Positions 10,110 to 19,145 of a stretch of 64,000 nt of DNA are shown one piece after another. Made by a program: the position numbers and the translations under genes. Location of the stretch: the NCBI GenBank assembly GCA_021324775.1, contig JAJPIM010000025.1:1-64000 (forward strand), given 5' to 3'. Below the pieces are notes generated by a model. That model was not told the origin of the DNA, did no database searches, and was given only the letters and a program-made list of their open reading frames with translations. Each line of letters opens with the position of its first letter. The stretch's first letter is position 1. The stretch is from Gemmatimonadota bacterium (GTDB taxonomy: Bacteria > Gemmatimonadota > Gemmatimonadetes > Gemmatimonadales > Gemmatimonadaceae).

Positions 10110-10162
10110 AGTCTGGAATCCGGGACCGGGATCGTCTTCCCCATCAATCGGGAGTGCTGCAT

Positions 10163-10936
10163 CTACAGCAGCCGCTGCTCGGCCAGGCTCACGTGACACC
10201 CGCGGCCAATGATCACGTGATCGAACACCGGGATGTCCACCACCCGCCCCGCTGCCACCATCTCGGCGGTCACCCGCACGTCGTCGGCCGACGGCGTCGG
10301 ATCACCGCTCGGATGATTGTGCACGAGCACGATGGCAGCCCCAGCCTCCGCGATCGCTTCGCGAAACACCTCTCGGGCATGTACGGGCGACGAGTTCAGC
10401 AAGCCGCGGGATACGACCGCGTCGCGCACCATCCGATGCTGAGAATCCAGCACGACCACGTGCAGTTCCTCCACTGACAGATCCGCCAACCGCGGCCCCA
10501 GCATGGCGACCACGTCGAGCGGGCTGCGCATCGGCCGCCGCGGTGACGCCCGCTCGTCGGCGCACCGCTTCGCCAGCTCCAGCGCGGCATGCACGACCGC
10601 CGCCCGCGCCGGCCCGACCCCCGGGATGGCCGTCAGCTCCGCGATCGGCCGCGCCGCCAGCGCTCGCAACGAGCCACGGCCGCGCCGGACAATCTCGTAG
10701 CCCAGGGCGATCGCCGAGTGACCGACCCCTCCGCTGCCCAGCAGAATGGCGAGTAACTCCGCCGTACTGAGTTGTCCGGCGCCCAGATGCCACATCCGCT
10801 CTCGGGGCCGCTCACTCGGCGGCAACTCCCGAATAGCTAACGCGCCAACCTGTCCCTCGCTAGAGAGGGACGACGCAGCCGGCGCGCGCCGGCACGGTCG
10901 GGATGACGGCTGGCGGCGAGCTTCGCGCACAAACAC
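10163..10936 (-). CDS. radC: RadC-family JAB1/MPN protein
   Basis: The protein has a helix-hairpin-helix region (IPGVGPARAAVVHAALELAKRC) and a C-terminal JAMM-like metalloprotease fold with HNHPSGDPTPSADD. It was historically linked to DNA repair, but its role is unsettled. The conserved core begins at IRELPPSERPRERMW. No ATG precedes it in a sensible place. Candidate starts are GTG at 10936 (257 residues, listed here), GTG at 10930, TTG at 11008 and an internal TTG just before PPSERP. A small hairpin (10852-10858 with 10865-10871) lies inside the N-terminal coding part. It sits between secA and rel; nothing coding is seen in 10937-11099. Confidence 0.85.
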   Translation of the reverse strand: MFVREARRQPSSRPCRRAPAASSLSSEGQVGALAIRELPPSERPRERMWHLGAGQLSTAELLAILLGSGGVGHSAIALGYEIVRRGRGSLRALAARPIAELTAIPGVGPARAAVVHAALELAKRCADERASPRRPMRSPLDVVAMLGPRLADLSVEELHVVVLDSQHRMVRDAVVSRGLLNSSPVHAREVFREAIAEAGAAIVLVHNHPSGDPTPSADDVRVTAEMVAAGRVVDIPVFDHVIIGRGCHVSLAEQRLL

Positions 10937-11099
10937 GTACCGGATCCGAGGAGCAGCGATGCGCCGTTGGTGTATCGCGGCACCGACGCCGCTGGCGCGA
11001 CGCCGCAATCTGCCGGCCGATCCGCGACCGGCCGTACCATTTCATCGCCTCCCCACCATTCCGCGGCGATGGTCGCGGCCAGCCGCTCGCAGTCAGGGC

Positions 11100-14000
11100 C
11101 TAGGCGCTTCCTGCACCGTGGCACTTCTTGTACTTCTTGCCCGAGCCGCACGGACAGGGATCGTTGCGGCCCACGGCCGACCAATCCGCACCGGCCGGGG
11201 CGGACGTTTGGCCGAGCGGCTTCGGGCGCCCCCCGGTGCCGGCCAGCATCGGTGGCCCCGCGGCCAACCCCTTCCCGCCGGACGCTCCCCTGGCAGTGCC
11301 GGCCGCCTCACTTCCGGGCTTCCCGGCCGGCGCCGCCTGATCGGCCTGCGCCTCAGGAGCCGGGCCCTCGGGCTCCACGTCTTCGAGTACGCCGAGCGCG
11401 TTGTACCGCTTGCGAGGGCCCGCCGGAGACCCCGTGCCGTTCCCGGTTGACCCGCCGCTCGCCACAGCGGACGCACTGCCCGGAGCCGGCGGACGTTGCG
11501 GCGTACTACCCGGGCCGCCGTACACGAGTTGCGCTCGCAGGAATCGCTCGGTGAACGTCGAGTAGATGTCGTGCATGAGGTCCACGAACATCGTGTACGC
11601 CTCGCCTTTGTACTCGACCAGCGGGTCCTTCTGCCCCCACGCCCGGTAGTTGATGCTGTTGCGTAACTGGTCGAGATCGTACAGGTGATCTTTCCACTTC
11701 TCGTCCAGCACGACCAGCATCACGTGGGCGAGGACGGTGCCGCCCACATCGACCGTCTCCCCTTCGGGCCGTACGATGGCTGCGTTGAGACTTTCGAGCT
11801 TCGCGGTGAACGCCGTGCGGGCCGCCGCCAGTCCCGCCTCGACGGCCTCCGCGGCGCTGGCCGGCGGATCTCCGCCTTCCTCGAACGCGGGCACCATCAG
11901 CAGGTATCGCTGGAGCAGCTCCTGCCCCAGCAGGCGATAATCGTAATCGCCGGCGCTGTCCGCCTCCGCGAGACTCGTGTCGATGCGCCGCACGACGGCC
12001 TTCTCGACCATCTTCGCGGCCTCGCCCTTCAGCTCCTCGCCCCCCTCGAGCGCAAACGACCGAAGCGAGTACACCACCTCGCGCTGCTGATTCATCACGT
12101 CGTCGTATTCCAGGAGCCGTTTGCGCTGCTGGAAGTTCTGGAGTTCGACCCGCTTCTGCGCGGTTTCGATCGAGCGCGTGATCAGCGGGTGCGTGAGCAC
12201 CTCGCCCTCCTGCGCGCCCATGCGATCCATGAGACGCGCAATCCGTTCGGACCCGAAGAGCCGCATCAGGTCATCTTCGAGCGACAGGAAGAACTGTGAC
12301 GCCCCCGGATCACCCTGGCGTCCCGCACGGCCTCGCAACTGCCGGTCGATCCGGCGCGATTCGTGGCGCTCCGACCCGAGGATGTGCAGGCCGCCGCATT
12401 CCATGATCTCGATGTCGCGGTTCTCCTCGTCCTTGACCGTCGACGGCTTGGACTCGGTCACCCCCTCGCCCAGCTTGATGTCGGTGCCGCGGCCCGCCAT
12501 GTTCGTCGCGATCGTCACCCCGCCAGGCTGCCCGGCGGCTGCCACGATCTCGGCCTCGCGCTGGTGGTACTTGGCGTTGAGCACGTTGGGCGTCATTCCC
12601 GCCCGCTTGAACATGCGGCTCAAGGTCTCCGACACGTCGACGTTGACGGTCCCGATGAGCACCGGGTACCCGAGCTGGTGGAGCCGCTGCGTCTCCTCGA
12701 GGATCGCGTTGTATTTCTCGCGCCGGGTCTTGTAGACCAGGTCGTGCCGGTCTTCGCGAATGACCGGCCGGTTCGTGGGGATGACCGCCACTTCGAGCTT
12801 GTAGATCTCGAAGAACTCGGTTTCCTCCGTCTCCGCCGTACCGGTCATCCCGGCCAGCTTGTGGTACATCCGGAAATAGTTCTGGATGGTGATCGTGGCC
12901 ATCGTCTGGGTCTCGCCCTTGACCTGGACTCCCTCCTTGGCCTCGACCGCCTGGTGCAGCCCCTCGGACCACCGGCGCCCCGGCATCGTTCGCCCGGTGA
13001 ACTCGTCGACGATCAGCACCTGGCCGTCGAGGACGACGTAGTTCACTTCGCGCTCGTACAGAGCGTGCGCGCGCAGCAGTTGGTGGACGATGTTGAGGGT
13101 TTCGCTCTTCCTCGCGTAGTCGGCCTCGATTTCCCGGCGTGCCGCCACTTTCTCGGCCGGGGTCATCGCGTCGTCGTGATCGATCCGGTGAACCGCGCCC
13201 GAGATGTCGGGGAGCATGAACGCGTCGTGGTCCCCGGGCGACATGAAGTCCACGCCCTCGTCGGTCAGATGGACGGTGTGGCCCTTTTCGTCGAGCACGT
13301 ACAGGAGATTCTCTTCGATGTCGCGGTATGCCTGGCGAGACGCCTGCTGCTTCCGGTCCGCGATGTGGTCGAGCTCCATCTTCTGCACGAGGCCCTTCGC
13401 GCCCGTCTCCTGCATCACTTTCAGCAGGCGCTTGTTCTTCGGTCCGCCGAGCTGCGCCTTGTAGAGCGCCAGCGCCGCATCCTGCGTGCGCCCCTCGGCC
13501 AGCGCGCGCTCGCCCTCCCCCACCAGCCCGTTCACGAACTCGGTCTGGCGCCGGACGAGCCTCGACACCGCGGCGTTGTGCTCCCCGTACCGCCCGTCGC
13601 TCTCGTTGCCCACCGGTCCCGAGATGATCAGCGGTGTCCGCGCTTCGTCGATGAGCACCGAGTCGACTTCATCCACGATCGCGAACACGTGGCCGCGCTG
13701 GACGCGCTGTTCCAGGGCCGACACCATGTTGTCGCGCAGGTAGTCGAACCCGTATTCGTTGTTCGTCCCGTACGTGATGTCGCACGCGTACACCGCCCGC
13801 CGCTCGGGTGTCCCCGGTTCGGTGTCATCGAGGCAGCCGACGGTCAGGCCCAGGTACTGGTAGACGTGTCCCATCCACTGCGAGTCGCGGCGGGCCAGAT
13901 ACGAGTTCACCGTGACGAGATGCGCGCCTTTGCCCGGCAAGGCGTTGAGATAGAGCGGCAGGGTCGCCACCAGCGTCTTGCCTTCCCCCGTCGCCATCTC

Positions 14001-14486
14001 CGCGATCCGGCCTCGATGCAGTTGGACGCCGCCGATCAACTGCACGTCGTACGGCACCATGTTCCATTGCATCTCGTGGCCGGTCACCATGACGGTCGTG
14101 CCCACGAGTCGCCGGCACGCCTCCCGCACGGTCGCAAACGCCTCGGGCAGCAGCTCATCGAGCACGTCGCGGATGGTGTCGCGCAGCTCGCGCTCCACGC
14201 CTCCGTTGCCGTCGTGGCCCTGCAGCTCGGTGTCGATCTGGTCCCGGTCCCCGAGATCCGCGGCACCCCGCTTCGCGGCCCTGAGCTCGGCCACCTTGGC
14301 TTCCAACGCGCCGGTCCGTTCCGCGATCGTCGCCCGGAACTTCGCGGTCTGTCCCTGGATCTCGGCATCCGAGAGTTGCTCGAGGCGCGTCGCGTGATCG
14401 CGGATCAACTTGATCAGCGGTTGTATGCGACGCCCTTCCCGCTCGTGCCGCGTCCCGAAGACTTTATTGACCAGTGTATTGAGCAT
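11100..14486 (-). CDS. secA: Preprotein translocase ATPase SecA
   Basis: This is a 1128-residue SecA. Walker A MATGEGKT is at 164-171 and the DEVD Walker B at 272-275. The preprotein cross-linking domain is enlarged by an insertion after ISGPVGNES. The second motor domain follows, and a long Gly/Pro/Ala-rich linker leads to the zinc-binding SEC-C tail ([16 protein letters not shown]). SecA pushes unfolded preproteins through SecYEG. E. coli SecA has about 900 residues, so the extra length comes from the insertion and the linker. The ATG at 14486 has a good GAGGAAGG ribosome site and overlaps the end of nadD by 23 bases. Confidence 0.97.
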   Translation of the reverse strand: MLNTLVNKVFGTRHEREGRRIQPLIKLIRDHATRLEQLSDAEIQGQTAKFRATIAERTGALEAKVAELRAAKRGAADLGDRDQIDTELQGHDGNGGVERELRDTIRDVLDELLPEAFATVREACRRLVGTTVMVTGHEMQWNMVPYDVQLIGGVQLHRGRIAEMATGEGKTLVATLPLYLNALPGKGAHLVTVNSYLARRDSQWMGHVYQYLGLTVGCLDDTEPGTPERRAVYACDITYGTNNEYGFDYLRDNMVSALEQRVQRGHVFAIVDEVDSVLIDEARTPLIISGPVGNESDGRYGEHNAAVSRLVRRQTEFVNGLVGEGERALAEGRTQDAALALYKAQLGGPKNKRLLKVMQETGAKGLVQKMELDHIADRKQQASRQAYRDIEENLLYVLDEKGHTVHLTDEGVDFMSPGDHDAFMLPDISGAVHRIDHDDAMTPAEKVAARREIEADYARKSETLNIVHQLLRAHALYEREVNYVVLDGQVLIVDEFTGRTMPGRRWSEGLHQAVEAKEGVQVKGETQTMATITIQNYFRMYHKLAGMTGTAETEETEFFEIYKLEVAVIPTNRPVIREDRHDLVYKTRREKYNAILEETQRLHQLGYPVLIGTVNVDVSETLSRMFKRAGMTPNVLNAKYHQREAEIVAAAGQPGGVTIATNMAGRGTDIKLGEGVTESKPSTVKDEENRDIEIMECGGLHILGSERHESRRIDRQLRGRAGRQGDPGASQFFLSLEDDLMRLFGSERIARLMDRMGAQEGEVLTHPLITRSIETAQKRVELQNFQQRKRLLEYDDVMNQQREVVYSLRSFALEGGEELKGEAAKMVEKAVVRRIDTSLAEADSAGDYDYRLLGQELLQRYLLMVPAFEEGGDPPASAAEAVEAGLAAARTAFTAKLESLNAAIVRPEGETVDVGGTVLAHVMLVVLDEKWKDHLYDLDQLRNSINYRAWGQKDPLVEYKGEAYTMFVDLMHDIYSTFTERFLRAQLVYGGPGSTPQRPPAPGSASAVASGGSTGNGTGSPAGPRKRYNALGVLEDVEPEGPAPEAQADQAAPAGKPGSEAAGTARGASGGKGLAAGPPMLAGTGGRPKPLGQTSAPAGADWSAVGRNDPCPCGSGKKYKKCHGAGSA

Positions 14487-15108
14487 CGCCTTCCTCGAAA
14501 CCGTTCCCGTCCCGGTAAAGACCGCCGCGCTCGATATAGGACTGCACGGACTCCGGCACGAACCCCCGAATCGGCCGCCCGGCTCGCACTCGCGCCCGGA
14601 TCTCGGTCGATGTCACGTCCACACGGCGCGAATCGAGGACCTGATAGGCGGGCACCCGGCCCTGCTCGTCGCGCGGCATCCACCCGGCAAGCGTCGCGGG
14701 CTCGATGTCGCCCCGCGGGAGGATGACCAGCCCCGCCATCTTCATGATCCCGAGCGGATCGCGCCACTTGGCGAACGACCGCACCACATCCGCTCCCACG
14801 ATCACAAACCACTCGTGGCCGGGCGAACGGTGTGCCAATTCTCTCACCGTCTCAACCGTGTAAGATAACCCGGCTCGCTCGATCTCGATGGCGTCGGCCA
14901 GCAGCCGCGGATCGTCCCCGGCCATCAGGACCGTCATTTCCAGCCGCTGAACGGGCGACGCGACCGCCCTCCCCACTTTGAGTGGCTGCGCGGCCGCCGG
15001 AATGAAAAGGATCCGGTCGAGCGAGAGCGCATCCAGTGCGTCGCCCGCCGAGATCAGGTGCCCGACATGAGGGGGATCAAAGGTGCCGCCGAATATCCCG
15101 ATGCGCAC
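14464..15108 (-). CDS. nadD: Nicotinate-nucleotide adenylyltransferase
   Basis: This 214-residue nucleotidyltransferase has [11 protein letters not shown] at residues 7-17 and the C-terminal signature [10 protein letters not shown]. It adenylates nicotinate mononucleotide to deamido-NAD in NAD synthesis. The start is GTG at 15108, which gives exactly the usual N-terminus [14 protein letters not shown]. Its 3' end overlaps the secA start by 23 bases, which implies co-transcription and probable translational coupling to secA. Confidence 0.95.
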   Translation of the reverse strand: MRIGIFGGTFDPPHVGHLISAGDALDALSLDRILFIPAAAQPLKVGRAVASPVQRLEMTVLMAGDDPRLLADAIEIERAGLSYTVETVRELAHRSPGHEWFVIVGADVVRSFAKWRDPLGIMKMAGLVILPRGDIEPATLAGWMPRDEQGRVPAYQVLDSRRVDVTSTEIRARVRAGRPIRGFVPESVQSYIERGGLYRDGNGFEEGDAQYTGQ

Positions 15109-15128
15109 CGGCGTGCCAGGTCCTCAGG

Positions 15129-15902
15129 TCACGACGGCGGTGGCGCCTGGGCGCTGGCCGTCACACCCTCGCATCTCTGGTGGACGATCGCGTCCTGCGG
15201 ATACGTCACCACCAGCGTACGGCACACGTCGGCCGCGTCATCCTTGTACCGGATGGCCCTGTAGGAATCGAGGAGACGAAGATAGGCGAGCCGGGTCGCG
15301 GGCACGTTCGGATAGTTCTTGATCACGTCCTTGAAGTAAATGATCGCCGAATCGTACGCCTTGCGGTGGTAGTAGTGCACGCCGTTGTCGTAGTCCTTCT
15401 CCGCAAACCATTCCTGGAGATGCGCGACCTGCTGCTCCGAGCGGTCCTTGAGCGGGGACGACGGATACAGGGCCAGCAATGTCTGGTACTCCGAGAGCGC
15501 CGACTGTCCGTACTCCGCATCCAGGTCCGGCCGATGCCACATCCGCTCGTACGACTGGCCCGCCGCGAACAGTGCGGGAGCCGCCAGCGAGTCATCGGGG
15601 AACGCCTCCGCCAGCCGCGAGAAGCTTTGGGCCGCGAGCAGCGGCTCACTCTTGTGCCGGTGAGACTCGCCGAGGTAGTAGTACGACCGCGGTACAAGGG
15701 TATCGTGCGCGGGTAGATCGAGGGTCAGCTTTTCGAAGCCCGCCACCGCGTCATCCCAGTGGTGTTTCTGAAACGCGTGTAGCGACGCGGCGTACAGCTC
15801 GTCCGTGGACCCCTTGAACTTCTTCACGTCGAACTGCGCCCCGCACCCTGCGACCACGAGGGCCGCCAGCACTCCAACAGCAACCGAGAAGCTACGATTC
15901 AC
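15129..15902 (-). CDS. bamD: BamD-like outer-membrane assembly lipoprotein
   Basis: This 257-residue lipoprotein has a lipobox ending VVAGC with the lipid-attachment Cys at residue 20, followed by five or so TPR-like helical pairs (for example SYYYLGESHRHKSEPLLAAQ). Length and fold match BamD, the lipoprotein partner of BamA in beta-barrel insertion, although other TPR lipoproteins are possible. Three in-frame GTG codons compete (15938, 15926, 15902); the last is chosen because it gives a compact signal peptide. nadD begins 20 bases after its stop. Confidence 0.8.
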   Translation of the reverse strand: MNRSFSVAVGVLAALVVAGCGAQFDVKKFKGSTDELYAASLHAFQKHHWDDAVAGFEKLTLDLPAHDTLVPRSYYYLGESHRHKSEPLLAAQSFSRLAEAFPDDSLAAPALFAAGQSYERMWHRPDLDAEYGQSALSEYQTLLALYPSSPLKDRSEQQVAHLQEWFAEKDYDNGVHYYHRKAYDSAIIYFKDVIKNYPNVPATRLAYLRLLDSYRAIRYKDDAADVCRTLVVTYPQDAIVHQRCEGVTASAQAPPPS

Positions 15903-15956
15903 GAAGGGTCCGTCTGAAGGGGTCACTCTGTCGTACACGGGCGCCGGTACGGACGT

Positions 15957-16736
15957 TCACGCGCCGCCAGTACCCGAGACTCCCCCGGGCGCGACCGCCG
16001 TCTCGCGGCGCGCCAGCATGGAACGGTAAATCTCGACCCGCCCGTCGGCTGGATGCAATCCCGCCGCCCGGTCCCAGACCGAGCCGGCCCGCCCCAGATC
16101 CCCGGTGAAATACGCCGCGAGGCCACGAAGCAGCAGCCCCTCCAGCAGATCCGGGCGCGCCGCAAGCAGGCGATCCAGCTCGTCCGCCGCGGCCGCATAC
16201 CGCTGGGCATCAAGGAGTGTCCGCGCCAGCGACAGCCGGATGTCGCCGTAGCCAGGCCGCAGGTCCAACGCGCGCCGGTATTGCGCGATAGCCTCATCCC
16301 ACGCGCCGGCACTCCGATACTCGTCCCCGAGCGCCGCATGCGCGTTCGCGAGCCGGTTCCCAACGACCGCCGGAAATCCGGTGTTGTCGGGCCTGCCGAA
16401 CTCCTCCGCGAGCGTGAACGACGCCTGCGCCTCCTCGGTTCGCCCCAGTCCGTTGAGGAGCACGCCGCGGTTGAGGTGGGCTTCGACGTAGCGTGGATTC
16501 TGCGCCAGCGCCCGGTCGAACGCCGCCAGCGCGTCCAGCGGCCGGTCGACCAGCGCCAGGGACAATCCCAGCAGGTTATACGCGTCCGCGTAGCCGCACC
16601 CGCCCGCGACGGCCTCCTCGAGCAGCAACACCGCGCCATGGTAGTCCCGGACCGCGAAACGCTCGCGCGCGCGGTCGGCCGCATCCGGCGCCAGATCGAT
16701 CAACTCTCGCAGCGACCGGTCGGGTGTGGCGGTCAC
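15957..16736 (-). CDS. TPR-repeat protein of unknown function
   Basis: This 259-residue protein consists mostly of tetratricopeptide repeats, for instance [20 protein letters not shown] and [20 protein letters not shown]. No catalytic domain or signal peptide is visible. The start is the GTG at 16736, which overlaps the stop of the UDP-glucuronate decarboxylase gene as GTGA, so the two are translationally coupled. That coupling suggests a scaffold or assembly role near polysaccharide export, but a function cannot be assigned from repeats alone. A long shadow frame covers part of it in another phase. Confidence 0.85.
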   Translation of the reverse strand: MTATPDRSLRELIDLAPDAADRARERFAVRDYHGAVLLLEEAVAGGCGYADAYNLLGLSLALVDRPLDALAAFDRALAQNPRYVEAHLNRGVLLNGLGRTEEAQASFTLAEEFGRPDNTGFPAVVGNRLANAHAALGDEYRSAGAWDEAIAQYRRALDLRPGYGDIRLSLARTLLDAQRYAAAADELDRLLAARPDLLEGLLLRGLAAYFTGDLGRAGSVWDRAAGLHPADGRVEIYRSMLARRETAVAPGGVSGTGGA

Positions 16737-17734
16737 GCCGCGCCCCGGTGCGTCGCGGGACCCGAACGGGGAACCGGCTCCGCGCGCGGCTGCATGCGAT
16801 CCGATCCCAGCAGCGAACGGAAATACTCCACGGTCCGCGCCACGCCGACGCGCACGTCGACCTTGGGCTCCCATCCCAGCAGCGACCGCGCCCGCGAGAT
16901 GTCGGGCTGCCGGACCTTCGGATCGTCCACCGGAAGCGGTCTGTATTCGATCGCGGACCGTGTCCCCGTAGCGCCGATCACGATCTCGGCCAACTGGCGC
17001 ACCGTGTATTCGTCTGGATTGCCGATGTTGACCGGCTGGTTGTCACCACCCATGAACAGCCGGTAGATGCCGTCGATCTCATCGTCCACGTAGCAGAAGC
17101 TCCGCGTCTGGCTGCCGTCCCCGTAGACGGTCAGCGGCTCGCCGCACAGCGCCTGCACGATGAAGTTCGACACCACGCGCCCATCCCGAGGGCGCATGCG
17201 CGGCCCGTACGTGTTGAAGATGCGGACGATCCGCGTGTCCATTCCGTGATACCGATGGTACGCCATCGTCATCGCCTCGGCGTACCGCTTCGCCTCGTCG
17301 TAAACGCCGCGCGGCCCGATCGGATTGACGTTGCCCCAGTACCGCTCGGTCTGTGGATGCACCAGCGGATCGCCGTAGATCTCGGACGTCGACGCGAGAA
17401 AGAACCGGGCACCCTTGGCCTTGGCCAGGCCCAGCGCATTGTGCGTCCCGAGCGCGCCGACTTTCAGCGTCGGGATCGGATGCTCGAGATAGTCGACCGG
17501 ACTTGCGGGCGAGGCGAAATGCAGCACGCCGTCCAGCGAGCCGGCGATGAACGTATACGTCGAGACGTTGTGCCGGACGAACTCGAATCCGTCCCGCCCG
17601 ATCAGATGCGCGATGTTGTCAGGGTGACCCGTGACGAAATTGTCCAGACCCACGACGGCGTGGCCGTCCCGCAGGAACCGGTCGGCCAGGTGCGAGCCGA
17701 GAAAACCGGCGGCACCCGTAATCAGGACGCGCAC
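16733..17734 (-). CDS. uxs: UDP-glucuronate decarboxylase (UDP-xylose synthase)
   Basis: This 333-residue extended short-chain dehydrogenase has the nucleotide-binding GAAGFLGSH near residue 7, catalytic YDEAK and the family segments [17 protein letters not shown] and [19 protein letters not shown]. Those segments mark the UXS branch, which converts UDP-glucuronate to UDP-xylose. The GTG at 17734 gives the usual start ([11 protein letters not shown]). It lies 19 bases after ugd, whose product is its substrate. Confidence 0.92.
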   Translation of the reverse strand: MRVLITGAAGFLGSHLADRFLRDGHAVVGLDNFVTGHPDNIAHLIGRDGFEFVRHNVSTYTFIAGSLDGVLHFASPASPVDYLEHPIPTLKVGALGTHNALGLAKAKGARFFLASTSEIYGDPLVHPQTERYWGNVNPIGPRGVYDEAKRYAEAMTMAYHRYHGMDTRIVRIFNTYGPRMRPRDGRVVSNFIVQALCGEPLTVYGDGSQTRSFCYVDDEIDGIYRLFMGGDNQPVNIGNPDEYTVRQLAEIVIGATGTRSAIEYRPLPVDDPKVRQPDISRARSLLGWEPKVDVRVGVARTVEYFRSLLGSDRMQPRAEPVPRSGPATHRGAA

Positions 17735-17753
17735 GCGCTCTTGCCCTTGCGGC

Positions 17754-19097
17754 TCAGGCGACCAGCGTGGCGGCCGGCCGCACCGCGGCCGGGCTGGCGG
17801 GGCGCCCGACGGAATCGTAGTGGAAGCCCAGCTCCACCATCTTCTGCGGATCGTACAGATTGCGCCCATCGATCAGAATCGGCCTGCGGAGGGTCTGCTT
17901 GATCCGCGCGAAGTCCGGATGGCGGTATTCGTTCCAGTCGGTGACGACGACGAGCGCATCGGATCCGGCCAGTGCGTCGTAGTTCGATTCGGCGAGCGCC
18001 ACACGCTGTCCGAGGCGCCGCTGCGCCTCGTGGCTCGCCACCGGATCGTGCGCTCGCACGCGGGCGCCCGCGGCCAGCAGCTCCTCGATCAGAACCAGCG
18101 CCGGTGATTCACGCATGTCATCGGTCTGCGGCTTGAACGCCAATCCCCAGATCGCGATCTGCAGTCCCCGGACGCTGCTATCGAGCGCAGACTCCAGCTT
18201 CGCGAACAGACGGTGCTTCTGCCGGTCGTTGGCCTGTTCGACCGCTTCCAGCACCTGGAGTGGCGCCTCGCACTCCTCGGCGGTCCGGATGAGCGCCTTG
18301 ACGTCCTTGGGAAAACACGATCCGCCATAGCCTGGACCGGGGAAGAGGAACGACGCCCCGATCCGGGGATCGCTGCCGATGCCTTTCCGCACGTGATCCA
18401 CGTTGGCACCCACGCGCTCGCACAGCGAAGCGATCTCGTTCATGAACGAGATCCGCGTCGCCAGCATCGCGTTGGCTGCGTACTTGGTCATCTCGGCCGA
18501 CGGGATGTCCATGAAGATGATCGGCTTGCCCGTGCGCACGAACGGCGAGTACAACTCCCCCATGACCGTGCGCGCTTGCTCGGACTCCACCCCAAGCACG
18601 ACGCGATCGGGCTTGAGGAAATCGTCAACCGCCGCGCCCTCTTTGAGGAACTCCGGGTTGCTGCAGAGGTGAAACGGATGCCGGGCATGCCGCGCCACAG
18701 CCGCCGCGACTTTGGCCGCGGTGCCGACCGGTACGGTCGACTTGGTCACCACCACGAGCTCCCTGGTCATGTGCCGGCCGATCTGGTCCGCGACGCCCAG
18801 CACGTGCCTCAAGTCCGCGGAGCCGTCCTCGTCCGGGGGCGTCCCCACGGCGATGAAGATCACGCTGGCCGAGGCGATCGCGGCCGGCACGTCGCTGGTG
18901 AAGACCAGCCGCGAATGCTGCTGGTTGCGCTCGACGAGCGGAGCGAGCCCAGGCTCATAGATCGGGAGCTGGTTGCGCTTCAACCCGTCGATCTTGGCCT
19001 GGTCCACGTCCGCGCACACTACCGCGTTGCCCGTCTCGGCCAGACACGCCCCGACCACCAGGCCGACGTAGCCTGTGCCAATTACAGATATGTTCAC
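17754..19097 (-). CDS. ugd: UDP-glucose 6-dehydrogenase
   Basis: This 447-residue enzyme has an N-terminal Rossmann start [12 protein letters not shown], the segment [10 protein letters not shown] and the catalytic Cys in [10 protein letters not shown]. It oxidises UDP-glucose twice to UDP-glucuronate, an acidic sugar donor for capsule-type polymers. The start is GTG at 19097 with GAGG six bases before it. Its product feeds the decarboxylase encoded just downstream. The 46-base gap before it is unusually AT-rich and holds small dyads that could mark an internal promoter. Confidence 0.94.
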   Translation of the reverse strand: MNISVIGTGYVGLVVGACLAETGNAVVCADVDQAKIDGLKRNQLPIYEPGLAPLVERNQQHSRLVFTSDVPAAIASASVIFIAVGTPPDEDGSADLRHVLGVADQIGRHMTRELVVVTKSTVPVGTAAKVAAAVARHARHPFHLCSNPEFLKEGAAVDDFLKPDRVVLGVESEQARTVMGELYSPFVRTGKPIIFMDIPSAEMTKYAANAMLATRISFMNEIASLCERVGANVDHVRKGIGSDPRIGASFLFPGPGYGGSCFPKDVKALIRTAEECEAPLQVLEAVEQANDRQKHRLFAKLESALDSSVRGLQIAIWGLAFKPQTDDMRESPALVLIEELLAAGARVRAHDPVASHEAQRRLGQRVALAESNYDALAGSDALVVVTDWNEYRHPDFARIKQTLRRPILIDGRNLYDPQKMVELGFHYDSVGRPASPAAVRPAATLVA

Positions 19098-19145
19098 AGA
19101 TGCCTCAAAATGATCAGAACTCTAAGTCAGACTTGAAGTTAGTCT
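19098..19145 (-). promoter_or_regulatory. AT-rich spacer with dyads before ugd
   Basis: This short gap is clearly poorer in GC than its surroundings. It holds the palindrome AAGTCAGACTT (19124-19134), overlapping an AGACT/AGTCT inverted pair (19129-19133 with 19141-19145) that reaches the stop of the kinase gene. It may be an internal promoter/operator for ugd-uxs or a processing site. No clear -35/-10 pair is visible. Confidence 0.35.

Noticed and set aside
12363-14726. A 787-codon open frame on the plus strand opposite secA
   Set aside because: It mirrors the codons of secA, has no recognisable domain and a biased Arg/His/Asp composition typical of antisense frames in GC-rich DNA.
15923-16684. 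Arg/Trp-rich frame over the TPR gene
   Set aside because: The overlapping frame has clear TPR repeats and a GTGA-coupled start; this one has no fold signal.
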